Source of the DNA: JALQTD01 sp965656785
Lineage (GTDB): Bacteria > Bacteroidota > Bacteroidia > Flavobacteriales_D > Sanyastnellaceae
DNA: 64,000 nt
Assembly (NCBI GenBank): GCA_965656785.1
Contig: CBFHLY010000010.1
Span: forward strand, 1 to 64,000
Reading direction: 5' to 3'
Positions 38,484 to 46,470 of this stretch are shown here, in pieces (position 1 is the stretch's first letter; every line of letters begins with the position of its first letter). A model generated the notes under the pieces. That model saw only the letters and a program-made list of their open reading frames with translations. It was not told the DNA's origin and made no database searches. A program made the position numbers and the translations under genes.

Positions 38484-38836
38484 AGAAGGCGTTTACCCTC
38501 CCCACGTGCACGACGTGCAAGCGGATTTTTGACGAATTGCAGCCGGCGGTGCACGGGTGCGAGGTGGTGGACATCAAGTCGGAAGGCATCGCGCCGGAGG
38601 ACCTCGATGCGATGGCGGCCCACGCCGGTTCGTACGAGGCGCTGTTTTCGCGGCGGGCGATGAAGTTTCGGAGCATGGGCCTGGCGGATCAGGAGCTGAC
38701 GGAGGCGGATTATCGGCGGCTCATCCTCGAGGAGTACACGTTTTTGAAGCGGCCGGTGTTCCTGTTCGATGACGCGGTAACGGCGGGGTCGGCGAAGGCC
38801 GCGGTGGCCGAGGCGCGGGAACGGCTGAACGGCTGA
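38480..38836 (+). CDS. ArsC/Spx-like thioredoxin-fold protein
   Basis: 118 residues. The N-terminal active site TLPTCTTCKRIFDEL contains a CxxC pair (Cys10, Cys13). VVDIKSEGIAPEDLDAM and FLKRPVFLFDD complete the ArsC/Spx/YffB pattern. A true arsenate reductase would normally have CX5R after the Cys; here TTCKR leaves Cys10 to Arg15 close to that spacing, so a reductase role is possible but unproven. Confidence 0.82.
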   Translation: MKKAFTLPTCTTCKRIFDELQPAVHGCEVVDIKSEGIAPEDLDAMAAHAGSYEALFSRRAMKFRSMGLADQELTEADYRRLILEEYTFLKRPVFLFDDAVTAGSAKAAVAEARERLNG

Positions 38837-38838
38837 CG

Positions 38839-39762
38839 ATGCCGCGCTTGCTGGCGCACGTTGCGCTGCTCCTCGTGGCGTTCACATATGGGGCGAACTA
38901 CTTGGTAGCGAAGGGTTTGATGCCGGATTTGATCGGGCCCAGCGGGTTCATCGTGCTGCGCGTTCTGGGCGGTGGCGGGCTGTTTTGGGTGGTGCGTGGA
39001 GTGATCCGGGCGACGACCGGCCGGTGGGAGCGGGTGGCGCGGGCGGACTTGCCGCGGCTGGCGCTGGCGGGGCTGACGGGGGTGGCGATGAACCAGTTGC
39101 TGTTTTTCAACGGGCTGAACTTGACGAGTCCGGTGAATGCGAGCCTCATCATGACGGTGAATCCGGTGCTGGTGCTGCTGATTTCGGCGGCGTTGCTGGG
39201 GACGGAGGTGACGCGGCGGAAGGTGGCGGGCGTGGCGCTCGGCATGGCGGGCGCGGTGGCGTTGCTGCTGCTGGGTGCGCGGTCGCAGGCGCTGCATGCG
39301 AGTTGGCAGGGCGATTTGATGGTGCTGGTGAACGCGGCGAGTTACGGGGTCTACCTCGTGGTGGTCAAGCCCTTGATGGCCAAATACCGCCCCCTCACGG
39401 TCATCTCCTGGGTCTTCCTGATGGGCGCGCTCTTCGTCCTGCCCATCGGCGCTTCCCAAGCCGCCGCCATCGACTGGTCGGCCTTCTCGGCGGTCCACTG
39501 GCAAGGCCTCGCGTTCGTGGTCCTCTGCACGACCTTCCTGGTCTACCTGCTCAACATTTACGCGCTCCAAATCGTCCAGCCCACGGTCGTGAGCATCTAC
39601 ATCTACCTGCAACCCCTGCTCGCCACGGGCCTGAGCTGGTGGATGGCGCAGCGGGGCGGCGTGGACTACACGGCGGAATTGGACGGCTGGACAGCGGCGT
39701 GCGCGGCGGCGATCTTCGCGGGCGTGGCGTTGGTGAGCGTGCCGCAGCGCAAGGCCACCTGA
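38839..39762 (+). CDS. EamA/DMT-family membrane transporter
   Basis: 307 residues with ten hydrophobic segments. The first half begins LLLVAFTYGANYLVAKGLMP; the second starts ASYGVYLVVVKPLM and contains QIVQPTVVSIYIYLQPL, a typical second EamA repeat. Substrate unknown. It follows the ArsC-like gene by 2 nt and is the last gene of the GH3-led run. It is not closely similar to the DMT protein at 6631. Confidence 0.9.
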   Translation: MPRLLAHVALLLVAFTYGANYLVAKGLMPDLIGPSGFIVLRVLGGGGLFWVVRGVIRATTGRWERVARADLPRLALAGLTGVAMNQLLFFNGLNLTSPVNASLIMTVNPVLVLLISAALLGTEVTRRKVAGVALGMAGAVALLLLGARSQALHASWQGDLMVLVNAASYGVYLVVVKPLMAKYRPLTVISWVFLMGALFVLPIGASQAAAIDWSAFSAVHWQGLAFVVLCTTFLVYLLNIYALQIVQPTVVSIYIYLQPLLATGLSWWMAQRGGVDYTAELDGWTAACAAAIFAGVALVSVPQRKAT

Positions 39763-40110
39763 CAGGGGTTGCTCGTGCAGCATTCCCGCTTTAATTTGCT
39801 GTTTATGAAATCGTTCTTGTTGGGATTGCTCGCCTTCCCGGGTTGGTGTGGGCCCAAAGCTGGTCGTGCCAAAACGTGGCCAACGTGGACTTCGGCGATT
39901 GCGGGAAGCCGCTGGGCTTCGCAAACGTGAACGGGCAGTGCGCGCTGGTTTCGGGGTGCATGTCGCATGCGGGGGGCGTCCACAAGCGCACCCGAGAAGC
40001 CCCACCGCCCACAATCAACACACCTTCCCCGAATACAAAGGATCACACCGACAAGCTAACGTGGCCGCTCTGGCTTTTCTGCCCCTCCAGCGTTGTGGGG
40101 AAGTGCAGTC
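39763..40110. other. Intergenic region holding a gene relic
   Basis: 348 bp between a plus-strand transporter and the convergent HTH regulator. The left half contains a promoter-like TTAATTTG and the broken secreted-protein gene described separately. The right half (about 39975-40110) shows no gene, repeat or strong hairpin. Confidence 0.6.
39805..39966 (+). pseudogene. Frameshifted remnant of a secreted Cys-rich protein gene
   Basis: The ATG at 39805 encodes MKSFLLGLLAFP, a signal-peptide start, but the frame then reads on without sense. In another frame from about 39846 the same DNA encodes WAQSWSCQNVANVDF, then GDCGKPLGFANVNGQCAL and VSGC. This resembles a Cys-patterned segment (C, VDFG, C, LG, NG, C, SGC) that I recall from Bacteroidota exported proteins. 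A single frame change between 39840 and 39846 would join the two as signal peptide, AQ cleavage site and mature start. After VSGC the similarity ends and the frame closes at 40166 with unrelated residues. It is most likely a decayed gene. Confidence 0.55.
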
Positions 40111-41028
40111 CTACTTCAGGAGGGTTTCGAAGGCCTCGGTGTCGTCGAGTTCGAGGATCTTCCTGATTGATGACCGTTGGTTGTAAATGTGCCCAATGCT
40201 CACACCGAGGTGTTCGGCACATTCTTCACTGCTGGAGCCGGCTAGAATGAGGAAAAGGAGCAGTTGCTGTTTTTTCGTGAGCCGATTGAGAAGGGATGCA
40301 TCCTTGATTTGGCTTTTTAACTCGCCATCAAACAGGTCGAAATGCATGGCTCGAATCATGGTGCGCGACGCCTTCGAGGGCTCTCCGGTTTCAATCAGTT
40401 GTTCGAGCGCCTTGAACGATGTGGGAGTGGAGTTGGAACCCATTGAATGGTGTGTTTTCTTCAACTGCCGACGCAAAAAGAGGTTGAGGACGATGAGGGC
40501 CACAGAGGCGATAAAAAGCGCAACTTGAAGGCGTTCTCGCTTGGGTGGAGGAGGAGCTATGGTACTGAGTTGTTCCACTGCATTCGGGCGGAATGCGCTT
40601 GATTGCGCATGCACATCATGCAATAAAAACCTGCGGGAATAGACGAAGGCGGTGGTGTCTTCCGACCAATCTGGGTGGTATGCTCCAAGTTGGAATCGGC
40701 TCCATTCGTGTCGCCATGGACCATAAAGCCACCGCAGGTAAGGCGCGGGAAGGGAGGCCTCAAGGTGCTCCTCAGACAACAGGGTCTCTGCTCTTTCTTT
40801 GTGCTCCATCCAGGTGGCATAGGCTCCGTGGTAGAGAACGATTTCCGTCCACGCCCAGACATCACCATCGTCTGCGCTGGGAGCTTGCAGGTTTTGTGTC
40901 TGCGTGGCCAGTTCAATGCGCAATTCCAAAGAATCCCACTGCAATAAAGCTTGTGCCCTTCCTGTTGGAAGGCATCCGGACAAGGCAACGACGAACGCTG
41001 CTGTGATAAACCGATTCGTGGGGATCAT
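40111..41028 (-). CDS. Membrane-anchored HTH transcription regulator
   Basis: 305 residues. The N-terminus (TAAFVVALSGCLPTGRAQA) is a signal peptide or lipoprotein-like leader, followed by a probable periplasmic domain of about 140 residues. One membrane helix lies at 167-187 (LQVALFIASVALIVLNLFL). The cytosolic C-terminus has a LuxR-type HTH at 248-295: LTKKQQLLLFLILAGSSSEE, HLGVSIGHIYNQRSSIRKIL. It appears to be a one-piece sensor and regulator. It overlaps the upstream regulator gene by 4 nt. Codon use is less GC-rich than in the housekeeping genes. Confidence 0.78.
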   Translation of the reverse strand: MIPTNRFITAAFVVALSGCLPTGRAQALLQWDSLELRIELATQTQNLQAPSADDGDVWAWTEIVLYHGAYATWMEHKERAETLLSEEHLEASLPAPYLRWLYGPWRHEWSRFQLGAYHPDWSEDTTAFVYSRRFLLHDVHAQSSAFRPNAVEQLSTIAPPPPKRERLQVALFIASVALIVLNLFLRRQLKKTHHSMGSNSTPTSFKALEQLIETGEPSKASRTMIRAMHFDLFDGELKSQIKDASLLNRLTKKQQLLLFLILAGSSSEECAEHLGVSIGHIYNQRSSIRKILELDDTEAFETLLK

Positions 41029-42485
41029 CGCTTCGGTTGGTTTTCAGGTTCGTTGATCCAATCGTCCAAGGAGGCGCTTTTAGGGATGTTCAGCGCGGCA
41101 CGGAGTTGGGACCGAAGGCTGTACACGTACTTGGTGGACCAGCCGGTCCGGCGAGCCAGGTCTTTCGGTGCTTCGCCGAGTTGAATGGATTGAAGCACCA
41201 AGGACTCTGCCTCTGAAAGGTTCAGATCCATCCGGGGTTGGTTCCTGTTCGAAACGGAGAGTCGGGAGAGGTGCCTCAGTGCGGTGACTGCTTGAACCTG
41301 CGTGGCAGCGCCGTCTCTCCAATCCTCAATGACCTTCATGAGCTCCTTGGCGTTCATCCGATTCAGTTTTTGGAGTGCTGAGCGCTTCAACAATTGTGCG
41401 GTGAACAGGACGGCGAGGATCCCGGTCAAGCTGCCCCAAATGAGCATGCCGAAGTCAAAGTCGGTGGATGCCGAGCCATTGAGGGATGCTGATTTTGTAC
41501 CAAATGCTTTCAGGTCATTCAGTGCTTTCCAGAGGTCAATGAACGTATTCAAGTCCTCTCCGCCTGTGTGCACCCAGTGGATGAGGGTGGAGTGAACCGA
41601 GAGTTGCTGGTCCCATGATGGCGTGTCCGGGTCAATTTCAGAAATGAGGCTGAACAGGTTGCGAGCTTGAGCGGACATGAACTCCTCGGAGGACAGTTTC
41701 TGGGATGTTTCCAGGATGAGGTTAATCCACGATTCATTCCGATTTCCGGCTCCCCAATTCAATTCTCGCCAATGCGTTTGCAGAAACGGGAGGTCATCAA
41801 GTTGAAGGTGGGCGGCAAAATCATTCGTTCGAATGATTTGATCGGCTTCGTCGATGAATGATTTGGGGAGGGAACTTGCCAGCTCTTTGCCGCGAAGTTG
41901 AGCCAAATTTTCAGCAGCCAATGCGATCCAAATCAGGGCTTCTTTTGGTCGCTGAAATTTCAGATTGACTGCCGCTAAGTTGTTCAAAATCATAAACATG
42001 GACTCGGTTTCGTCCTTGTCAACGAGGTCCCATGATTCTTCGAAACAAGCCACGGCGTGCCCCAATTCATTCATCTCAAAGTAACACGCTCCGATGTTCG
42101 CCTCTGCCACACCGAGGGGTTGCATGCTCTCCCGTCCGGACTGGATGAAGTGGTCAATGGCGGGTTCCCATAGGGATGCGCTGTAATAGGCCGCGCCCAT
42201 GAGGTGGTGATAGAGGGGGAATTCCTGTTCACAGGTGGGGAAATCCCCCTCCCTGTCCTGAATTGCTCTGGGGTTCAATGTCAGGATCACACAAGCAGCA
42301 CCCTCGGCTTCCACGCAATCTCCAAATGTCATCCATTTCCAGGCTTCGCGCAGCATGCAAGGTTCGTCTTTGTTGCATCGTTTTCTGATGGCCGCGATTT
42401 CATCGAGGCTCGGGTGTTGCGCTAAGGGACCCTGTGCGAAAGAGCACAACAAGAAGGCCACCAAAAAAAGGCGGTTGATTTTCAT
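41025..42485 (-). CDS. TPR-containing membrane-anchored HTH transcription regulator
   Basis: 486 residues from the ATG at 42485 (MKINRLFLVAFLLCSFAQGP, signal peptide). Residues 90-200 contain TPR-like helical pairs (YHHLMGAAYYSASLWEPAID, ANIGACYFEMNELGHAVACF). A membrane helix spans 346-366. A LuxR-type HTH closes the protein at 421-467: LNLSEAESLVLQSIQLGEAP, RTGWSTKYVYSLRSQLRAAL. The layout is like that of the next gene, with which it is translationally coupled; the HTHs share an xLTxxxxxxL...S..Y...S.LR pattern. Both probably sense envelope signals and control nearby genes such as the divergent FISUMP gene. Confidence 0.8.
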   Translation of the reverse strand: MKINRLFLVAFLLCSFAQGPLAQHPSLDEIAAIRKRCNKDEPCMLREAWKWMTFGDCVEAEGAACVILTLNPRAIQDREGDFPTCEQEFPLYHHLMGAAYYSASLWEPAIDHFIQSGRESMQPLGVAEANIGACYFEMNELGHAVACFEESWDLVDKDETESMFMILNNLAAVNLKFQRPKEALIWIALAAENLAQLRGKELASSLPKSFIDEADQIIRTNDFAAHLQLDDLPFLQTHWRELNWGAGNRNESWINLILETSQKLSSEEFMSAQARNLFSLISEIDPDTPSWDQQLSVHSTLIHWVHTGGEDLNTFIDLWKALNDLKAFGTKSASLNGSASTDFDFGMLIWGSLTGILAVLFTAQLLKRSALQKLNRMNAKELMKVIEDWRDGAATQVQAVTALRHLSRLSVSNRNQPRMDLNLSEAESLVLQSIQLGEAPKDLARRTGWSTKYVYSLRSQLRAALNIPKSASLDDWINEPENQPKR

Positions 42486-42818
42486 GACTGCGCTGGTGAG
42501 CGGATCTGTACCCATGTTGAATTCCAAGTGCTCCGTTGACCCGAAAAATACAGATGAACAAGCGCACGTTCCGGGTCTTGGGGCATCTTATATGGCATGA
42601 AGTCACAAAATAACCGTGCTACTGGATACGTGAACGGGTTACCGCGTTACATCATAGAATTACATTCAAATAACTGAAATAGAGTTGTTTGCATTTCTCG
42701 TTCTTGCATGTGACGGTTTCAGGGACTTTCCCCTTCGTGCGGGACGGCGTTTCTGCGGCGTTTTTGGCCGTAAAACAGGGGGTAGTTTTATTCCTCGATA
42801 CAAAACAACGTTTCAGCG
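42486..42818. other. Divergent control region between HTH regulators and FISUMP gene
   Basis: 333 bp without a gene, AT-rich between about 42600 and 42700. A -7-like TAGTTTTA lies near 42782 about 30 nt before the FISUMP start, and a TGTATTTTTCGG stretch lies on the minus strand about 60 nt before the regulator start. A direct repeat-like GTTACCGCGTTAC is present near 42640. It is the natural place for operators of the two HTH proteins, but no site can be assigned from sequence alone. Confidence 0.4.
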
Positions 42819-45005
42819 ATGAAAAAAACCCATCCATTGATCGTCGTGCTGCTCCTCCAGTTTATTCGGGGGGCAGTGAGTGCCCAGGTGACACCACCGA
42901 CGGGTTTGCATGACTCCGTACCCTACCAAGGGGCGCCAATTTTACACAACCCGATCGAGGTGGAGGTATCGGAGGACCAATCAAAGGTGTTCCAGAATTG
43001 TGACTGGCCCAACTTGTTGGACATGGTTCGAGATTTGGAAATCCGAATCGCCACGGCGCTGGAGGTGGATACCGCCTTCAATGATTACAGCCTCACGGAG
43101 GAAGTGATTCACGAGCGTTGGAAGCAGTACGATTGTTTCGTGTTGCGCGATTCCGTTCTTTCCCTTCAGGTTCAGTTGGACGAAGCGCTTGCAAGTGAGC
43201 CCACGGTGGAGACCCGTTCTGTGCTTGACGTGGCACAAACATGGGCCAAGCTCCGAGGTGCGGTCATCGATGATGGCAACGCTGACTTGCAGCTTTGGGG
43301 TTTCAAGTGGGGCACGGACTCGACGCTGACGGATTCGCTGGTGGTGCCGTTCGAGGAATATGAGAATTTCTTGGACACGTCCGCCTTGGATACGGGGAGC
43401 TTCGTCTGGCAACTGCCGGATTTGACCCGGTATACCCAGTACTTCTTTGCGGCGTTTGGATCGAACGAGGAGGGGCCAGGATATGGGGATACCCTCACGT
43501 TCACGACGTTGCCCGATTTGGCTGATGGATTGAGCCTCGACACCAGTGATGTGGTCCAAAACTCAGCCACCCTGAAACTGAGCATTGACGATGCCGGTGG
43601 ACAAGGTCCGGATGATGTCCAGTTCTATTATTCCGCCGAGAGCTTCATTGCCAACGCATTTTCTGGGGATAGCTTGGCGTCCGATTCTACGGGTGGGTCG
43701 GCGCATTCGGTGGTGCTTTCTGGTTTGACCCGCTACACGGATTACTACTTCAACGTGATGGTGGAAAACCTGGCGGGCCGTGCGTATGCGTCAGAGAACA
43801 TGATGTTCAAGACGCTCCCGGATTTGGCCACCCTCGCGACGCCGACCCTTGTGAACGATACCCTCAGCGCGAGCATCACGGACAACGGCGGCCAAACGCC
43901 GACAGAGCATTCCATGCGCGTGTCGAAGCAGTCAGACCTATCCAATGCGACCACGCTGGCGACCACTTTGACAGCGACCAAGGTGTCCGCCCCCTTGCCA
44001 GGACTGGATCCGGGTACGTGGTATTATGTTGTCGCTGTCACGAAAAACAATGCCGGGTCCACAGAGTCGGCGAGTTTGCAATTTGCAACCGAAGTGGATG
44101 TTACGACGAATGAAGAAGTTTCGGAAATCGAGGAGACTTCAGTTTCGCTTTCCGGGGAAGCGACATTCGGTTCTGCAAATCCGAGTGCTGTGGGGTTCAT
44201 CTGGTCGAGCAATGCTGAGCTCACCAGCGCCACCACGGCGAATGCCACTTTGAATGCTGACGGTACGTTCTCGCAATCCATTTCAGGGTTGACCGATGGC
44301 ACGACGTATTACTTCTCGGCTTACGCGACGAACGGCCAAGGGACGACATACGGCGATACGTTGAGCTTCACGAAAGTTCCTCCGTTCCTCTGCGGCACCA
44401 GCACGGTGACGTTTGACAGCTACGCGTACACCACCGTTGAAATCGGCGATCAGTGCTGGTTCGCCGAAAACCTCCGCACGACGAAGTACGCCGACGGTTC
44501 TGCCATTCCGGAAGTGACTGATGGCGTTGCTTGGGGTTCCACCAGCGATGGAGCACGCGTTGCTTACGACAACGATGCGAGCAAGCTGACGACGTACGGC
44601 TACCTGTACAATTGGTACGCGGTTGACAGCGATGCGGAGCTGTGCCCTTCGGGCTGGCATGTGCCGACGGATGCTGAGTGGACGACGTTGACCGACGGCC
44701 TCGGAGGATCCTCCGTCGCAGGTGTGGCGATGAAGTCCTCAGCCTCGGAGAACCCTTCTTGGAACGGTAACAATAGCAGTGGTTTTTCGGGTTTGCCGGG
44801 CGGCTACCGCGACAATGGGAACTTCGTCAATGCCGGCAACTACGGCTACTGGTGGAGTTCCTCGCCCAACGACGGCAGCGCGTTAAGTTCCATGTTCGGC
44901 ATCAGCGAAGCCTGGATTCGCGTACTCGGTTCCAGCGGCGACTACGTCAATCCGGACTACTACGACCAGCGCAGTGGTTTCTCCGTCCGTTGCGTTCGGG
45001 ATTGA
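42819..45005 (+). CDS. Secreted protein with fibronectin-III-like repeats and C-terminal FISUMP domain
   Basis: 728 residues. Signal peptide MKKTHPLIVVLLLQFIRGAV then SAQ. A helical segment (about 55-125) precedes several Fn3-like repeats, each with a LTRYTxYYF or DPGTWYYVVAVT strand (150-520). Residues 530-728 form a FISUMP domain (Fibrobacter succinogenes major paralogous domain): DQCWFAENLRTTKYADG, TYGYLYNWYAV, CPSGWHVPTDAEWTTL, GLPGGYRDNG and a final FSVRCVRD. It is exported and probably adhesive. No T9SS type A domain is seen, though FISUMP domains commonly close such proteins. It is divergent from the paired HTH regulators. Confidence 0.9.
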   Translation: MKKTHPLIVVLLLQFIRGAVSAQVTPPTGLHDSVPYQGAPILHNPIEVEVSEDQSKVFQNCDWPNLLDMVRDLEIRIATALEVDTAFNDYSLTEEVIHERWKQYDCFVLRDSVLSLQVQLDEALASEPTVETRSVLDVAQTWAKLRGAVIDDGNADLQLWGFKWGTDSTLTDSLVVPFEEYENFLDTSALDTGSFVWQLPDLTRYTQYFFAAFGSNEEGPGYGDTLTFTTLPDLADGLSLDTSDVVQNSATLKLSIDDAGGQGPDDVQFYYSAESFIANAFSGDSLASDSTGGSAHSVVLSGLTRYTDYYFNVMVENLAGRAYASENMMFKTLPDLATLATPTLVNDTLSASITDNGGQTPTEHSMRVSKQSDLSNATTLATTLTATKVSAPLPGLDPGTWYYVVAVTKNNAGSTESASLQFATEVDVTTNEEVSEIEETSVSLSGEATFGSANPSAVGFIWSSNAELTSATTANATLNADGTFSQSISGLTDGTTYYFSAYATNGQGTTYGDTLSFTKVPPFLCGTSTVTFDSYAYTTVEIGDQCWFAENLRTTKYADGSAIPEVTDGVAWGSTSDGARVAYDNDASKLTTYGYLYNWYAVDSDAELCPSGWHVPTDAEWTTLTDGLGGSSVAGVAMKSSASENPSWNGNNSSGFSGLPGGYRDNGNFVNAGNYGYWWSSSPNDGSALSSMFGISEAWIRVLGSSGDYVNPDYYDQRSGFSVRCVRD

Positions 45006-45095
45006 ACGCGGGATTTGATGGAACATTTGGCCATTTGACCATTTAGAACCCTGATTGCCGAATGCCCGAGCGAAGCGAGGGTCGCAATGGAATGG

Positions 45096-45129
45096 GAAGC
45101 CCCCAGTGCCGCGAGGTGCTGGGGGCTTT
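45096..45129 (+). terminator. Rho-independent terminator
   Basis: Hairpin AAGCCCCCAGTGCC ... GGTGCTGGGGGCTTT, 90 bp after the FISUMP gene; the symmetric stem could also serve the convergent minus-strand operon. Confidence 0.75.
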
Positions 45130-45282
45130 CTCCTTCAACGGAGGTCGCGGTGCATCGCCAATTCCTCGCAGGCGGCGCCTCCACCGCGGAGCAGCGAGCC
45201 GGGCGTGCGGGAGGTGCCGCTTCAAGGCCGGGGAGGTGCGCGGCGTGGAGCCAGTTGCTGGGGGCGGACTGGTGGGGAGGTG

Positions 45283-45948
45283 TCAGGGGCGCGGGTCGAA
45301 GCCGGTCCAGGTTTGGCCCGTCCACAAGTGCACCCGGAGTTCATGCGGAAATCGATCCAGGTTCCCCTGCCAAGGCCCGACCACCGTTGCATCCCAAGAA
45401 GTGGTCACCAACACGGTTTCCTCGTTCACGTCAGTACACCGGCCCTGCGCGCGCTGAACCATCGCGTGCAAGGCGGTCTCCAAGTCGAGGGTCTCCCTGC
45501 CCTTCTTCATCCCAAACCCCGGCGCATCCACGGCAAAGAAGACGCCCCTCGGACGACAGGGGCCCGACAGGTCGGAAGGGTACACGTTCCACTGAACCCC
45601 CGAACGAATCGGGTTCATGGCATGCTCATCGTCGGGCAACCTCAACCACTTGATGCCGTCCGTGAGCTGGCGAAAGATGACGCCCCACTCGCTCGGTTTG
45701 AACCGCTTGAGGTTGAACCGCTCCCCCTGCAACAACACGCGAAAGGCATCCCAGTTCTGGAGCTCCGCCTTCGTCGGTTTCCTGCCAAATCGCTCAGCAA
45801 GAAACCGCTCACGGAGTCGGTTTTCCCCGTCCATCGGGCGTTCCAGCCCGTTGCGTTCATCGAAGCCGCTCAGGTTGAAGTACTGCTTCTTGAGCTGGTC
45901 CCACAGCAAGAACCACTTTTCTTCAAACAGGTCGTACTCGTTGTCCAT
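45283..45948 (-). CDS. Unknown protein coupled to an HD-domain gene
   Basis: 221 residues, no signal peptide, charged and rich in Trp (EKWFLLWDQLKKQYFNL, EWGVIFRQLTDGIKWLRLP). It has no domain I recognise. Visible features are PTKAELQNWDAFRVLLQGE and a C-terminal stretch LRVHLWTGQTWTGFDPRP. Its first 26 bp overlap the end of the HD-hydrolase gene, so translation is probably coupled and the products may act together. It lies in the accessory stretch of the window. Confidence 0.6.
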   Translation of the reverse strand: MDNEYDLFEEKWFLLWDQLKKQYFNLSGFDERNGLERPMDGENRLRERFLAERFGRKPTKAELQNWDAFRVLLQGERFNLKRFKPSEWGVIFRQLTDGIKWLRLPDDEHAMNPIRSGVQWNVYPSDLSGPCRPRGVFFAVDAPGFGMKKGRETLDLETALHAMVQRAQGRCTDVNEETVLVTTSWDATVVGPWQGNLDRFPHELRVHLWTGQTWTGFDPRP

Positions 45949-46372
45949 GATTCAGGAGGATTTGTCGGGCGTTCAGGTACTTCGTCAGCCGCCGGGCATC
46001 GCGTTCGGTGACTTCCGTGAGCCGGGTGACATCGAGGTTGTCTTCGAGGTCCGCCAGCTTCACTTCTCGGGCCAAATCATTGCCCACTGCCCGCCGAATG
46101 AATTCCTCGTAAGGTTCATCTTCATGCGTTTTGGTCACGCACCGGAGCGCTTCGATGATGTGCTCAGGAAACTGCTCGGACAGGGATTCAAAACCGTACG
46201 CATCGCCGCAATCCTCGACGACGTCGTGCAGCGCAGCCACGACCTTCGCATCGGGGGTCCTGCAGCGCTCGACCACGCGCAGGACGTGCTGGATGTAGCT
46301 CGCCCCGGCTTTATCGGTTTGGCCGGCGTGGGCCTTGGTGGCCAGCGCGATGGCGTCGTTGAGGAGGCTCAT
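45923..46372 (-). CDS. Small RelA/SpoT-type HD-domain phosphohydrolase
   Basis: 149 residues. It begins SLLNDAIALATKAHAGQTDK, continues YIQHVLRVVERC and contains AALHDVVEDCGD, the paired His-Asp motif of the (p)ppGpp-hydrolase HD domain, then KLADLEDNLD. There is no synthetase, TGS or ACT domain, so it looks like a stand-alone small alarmone hydrolase or related nucleotide hydrolase. A TAGCTTTG promoter box lies about 32 nt upstream. It overlaps the unknown 221-residue gene. Confidence 0.82.
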   Translation of the reverse strand: MSLLNDAIALATKAHAGQTDKAGASYIQHVLRVVERCRTPDAKVVAALHDVVEDCGDAYGFESLSEQFPEHIIEALRCVTKTHEDEPYEEFIRRAVGNDLAREVKLADLEDNLDVTRLTEVTERDARRLTKYLNARQILLNHGQRVRPV

Positions 46373-46404
46373 GGTTTTGGGTAGTTTTTTGAATGGATGC
46401 GGCT

Positions 46405-46412
46405 CAAAGCTA
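46405..46412 (-). promoter_or_regulatory. -7 box of the HD-hydrolase operon
   Basis: TAGCTTTG on the minus strand, 32 nt before the ATG at 46372. Confidence 0.55.
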
Positions 46413-46457
46413 ATTCTAAAAGGAGGTGTTGATGGGCATTTTTTACTGCTTGATCTG

Positions 46458-46465
46458 TAGCTTTA
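46458..46465 (+). promoter_or_regulatory. -7-like box of the HNH gene
   Basis: TAGCTTTA, 5 nt before the ATG at 46471; one mismatch to TAnnTTTG. It decides the start in favour of 46471. Confidence 0.4.
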
Positions 46466-46470
46466 CAGGA

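Noticed and set aside
38480..38836. Arsenate reductase proper
   Set aside because: The sequence fits the broader ArsC/Spx group, there is no ars operon nearby, and the second Cys of CxxC is not typical of classic ArsC.
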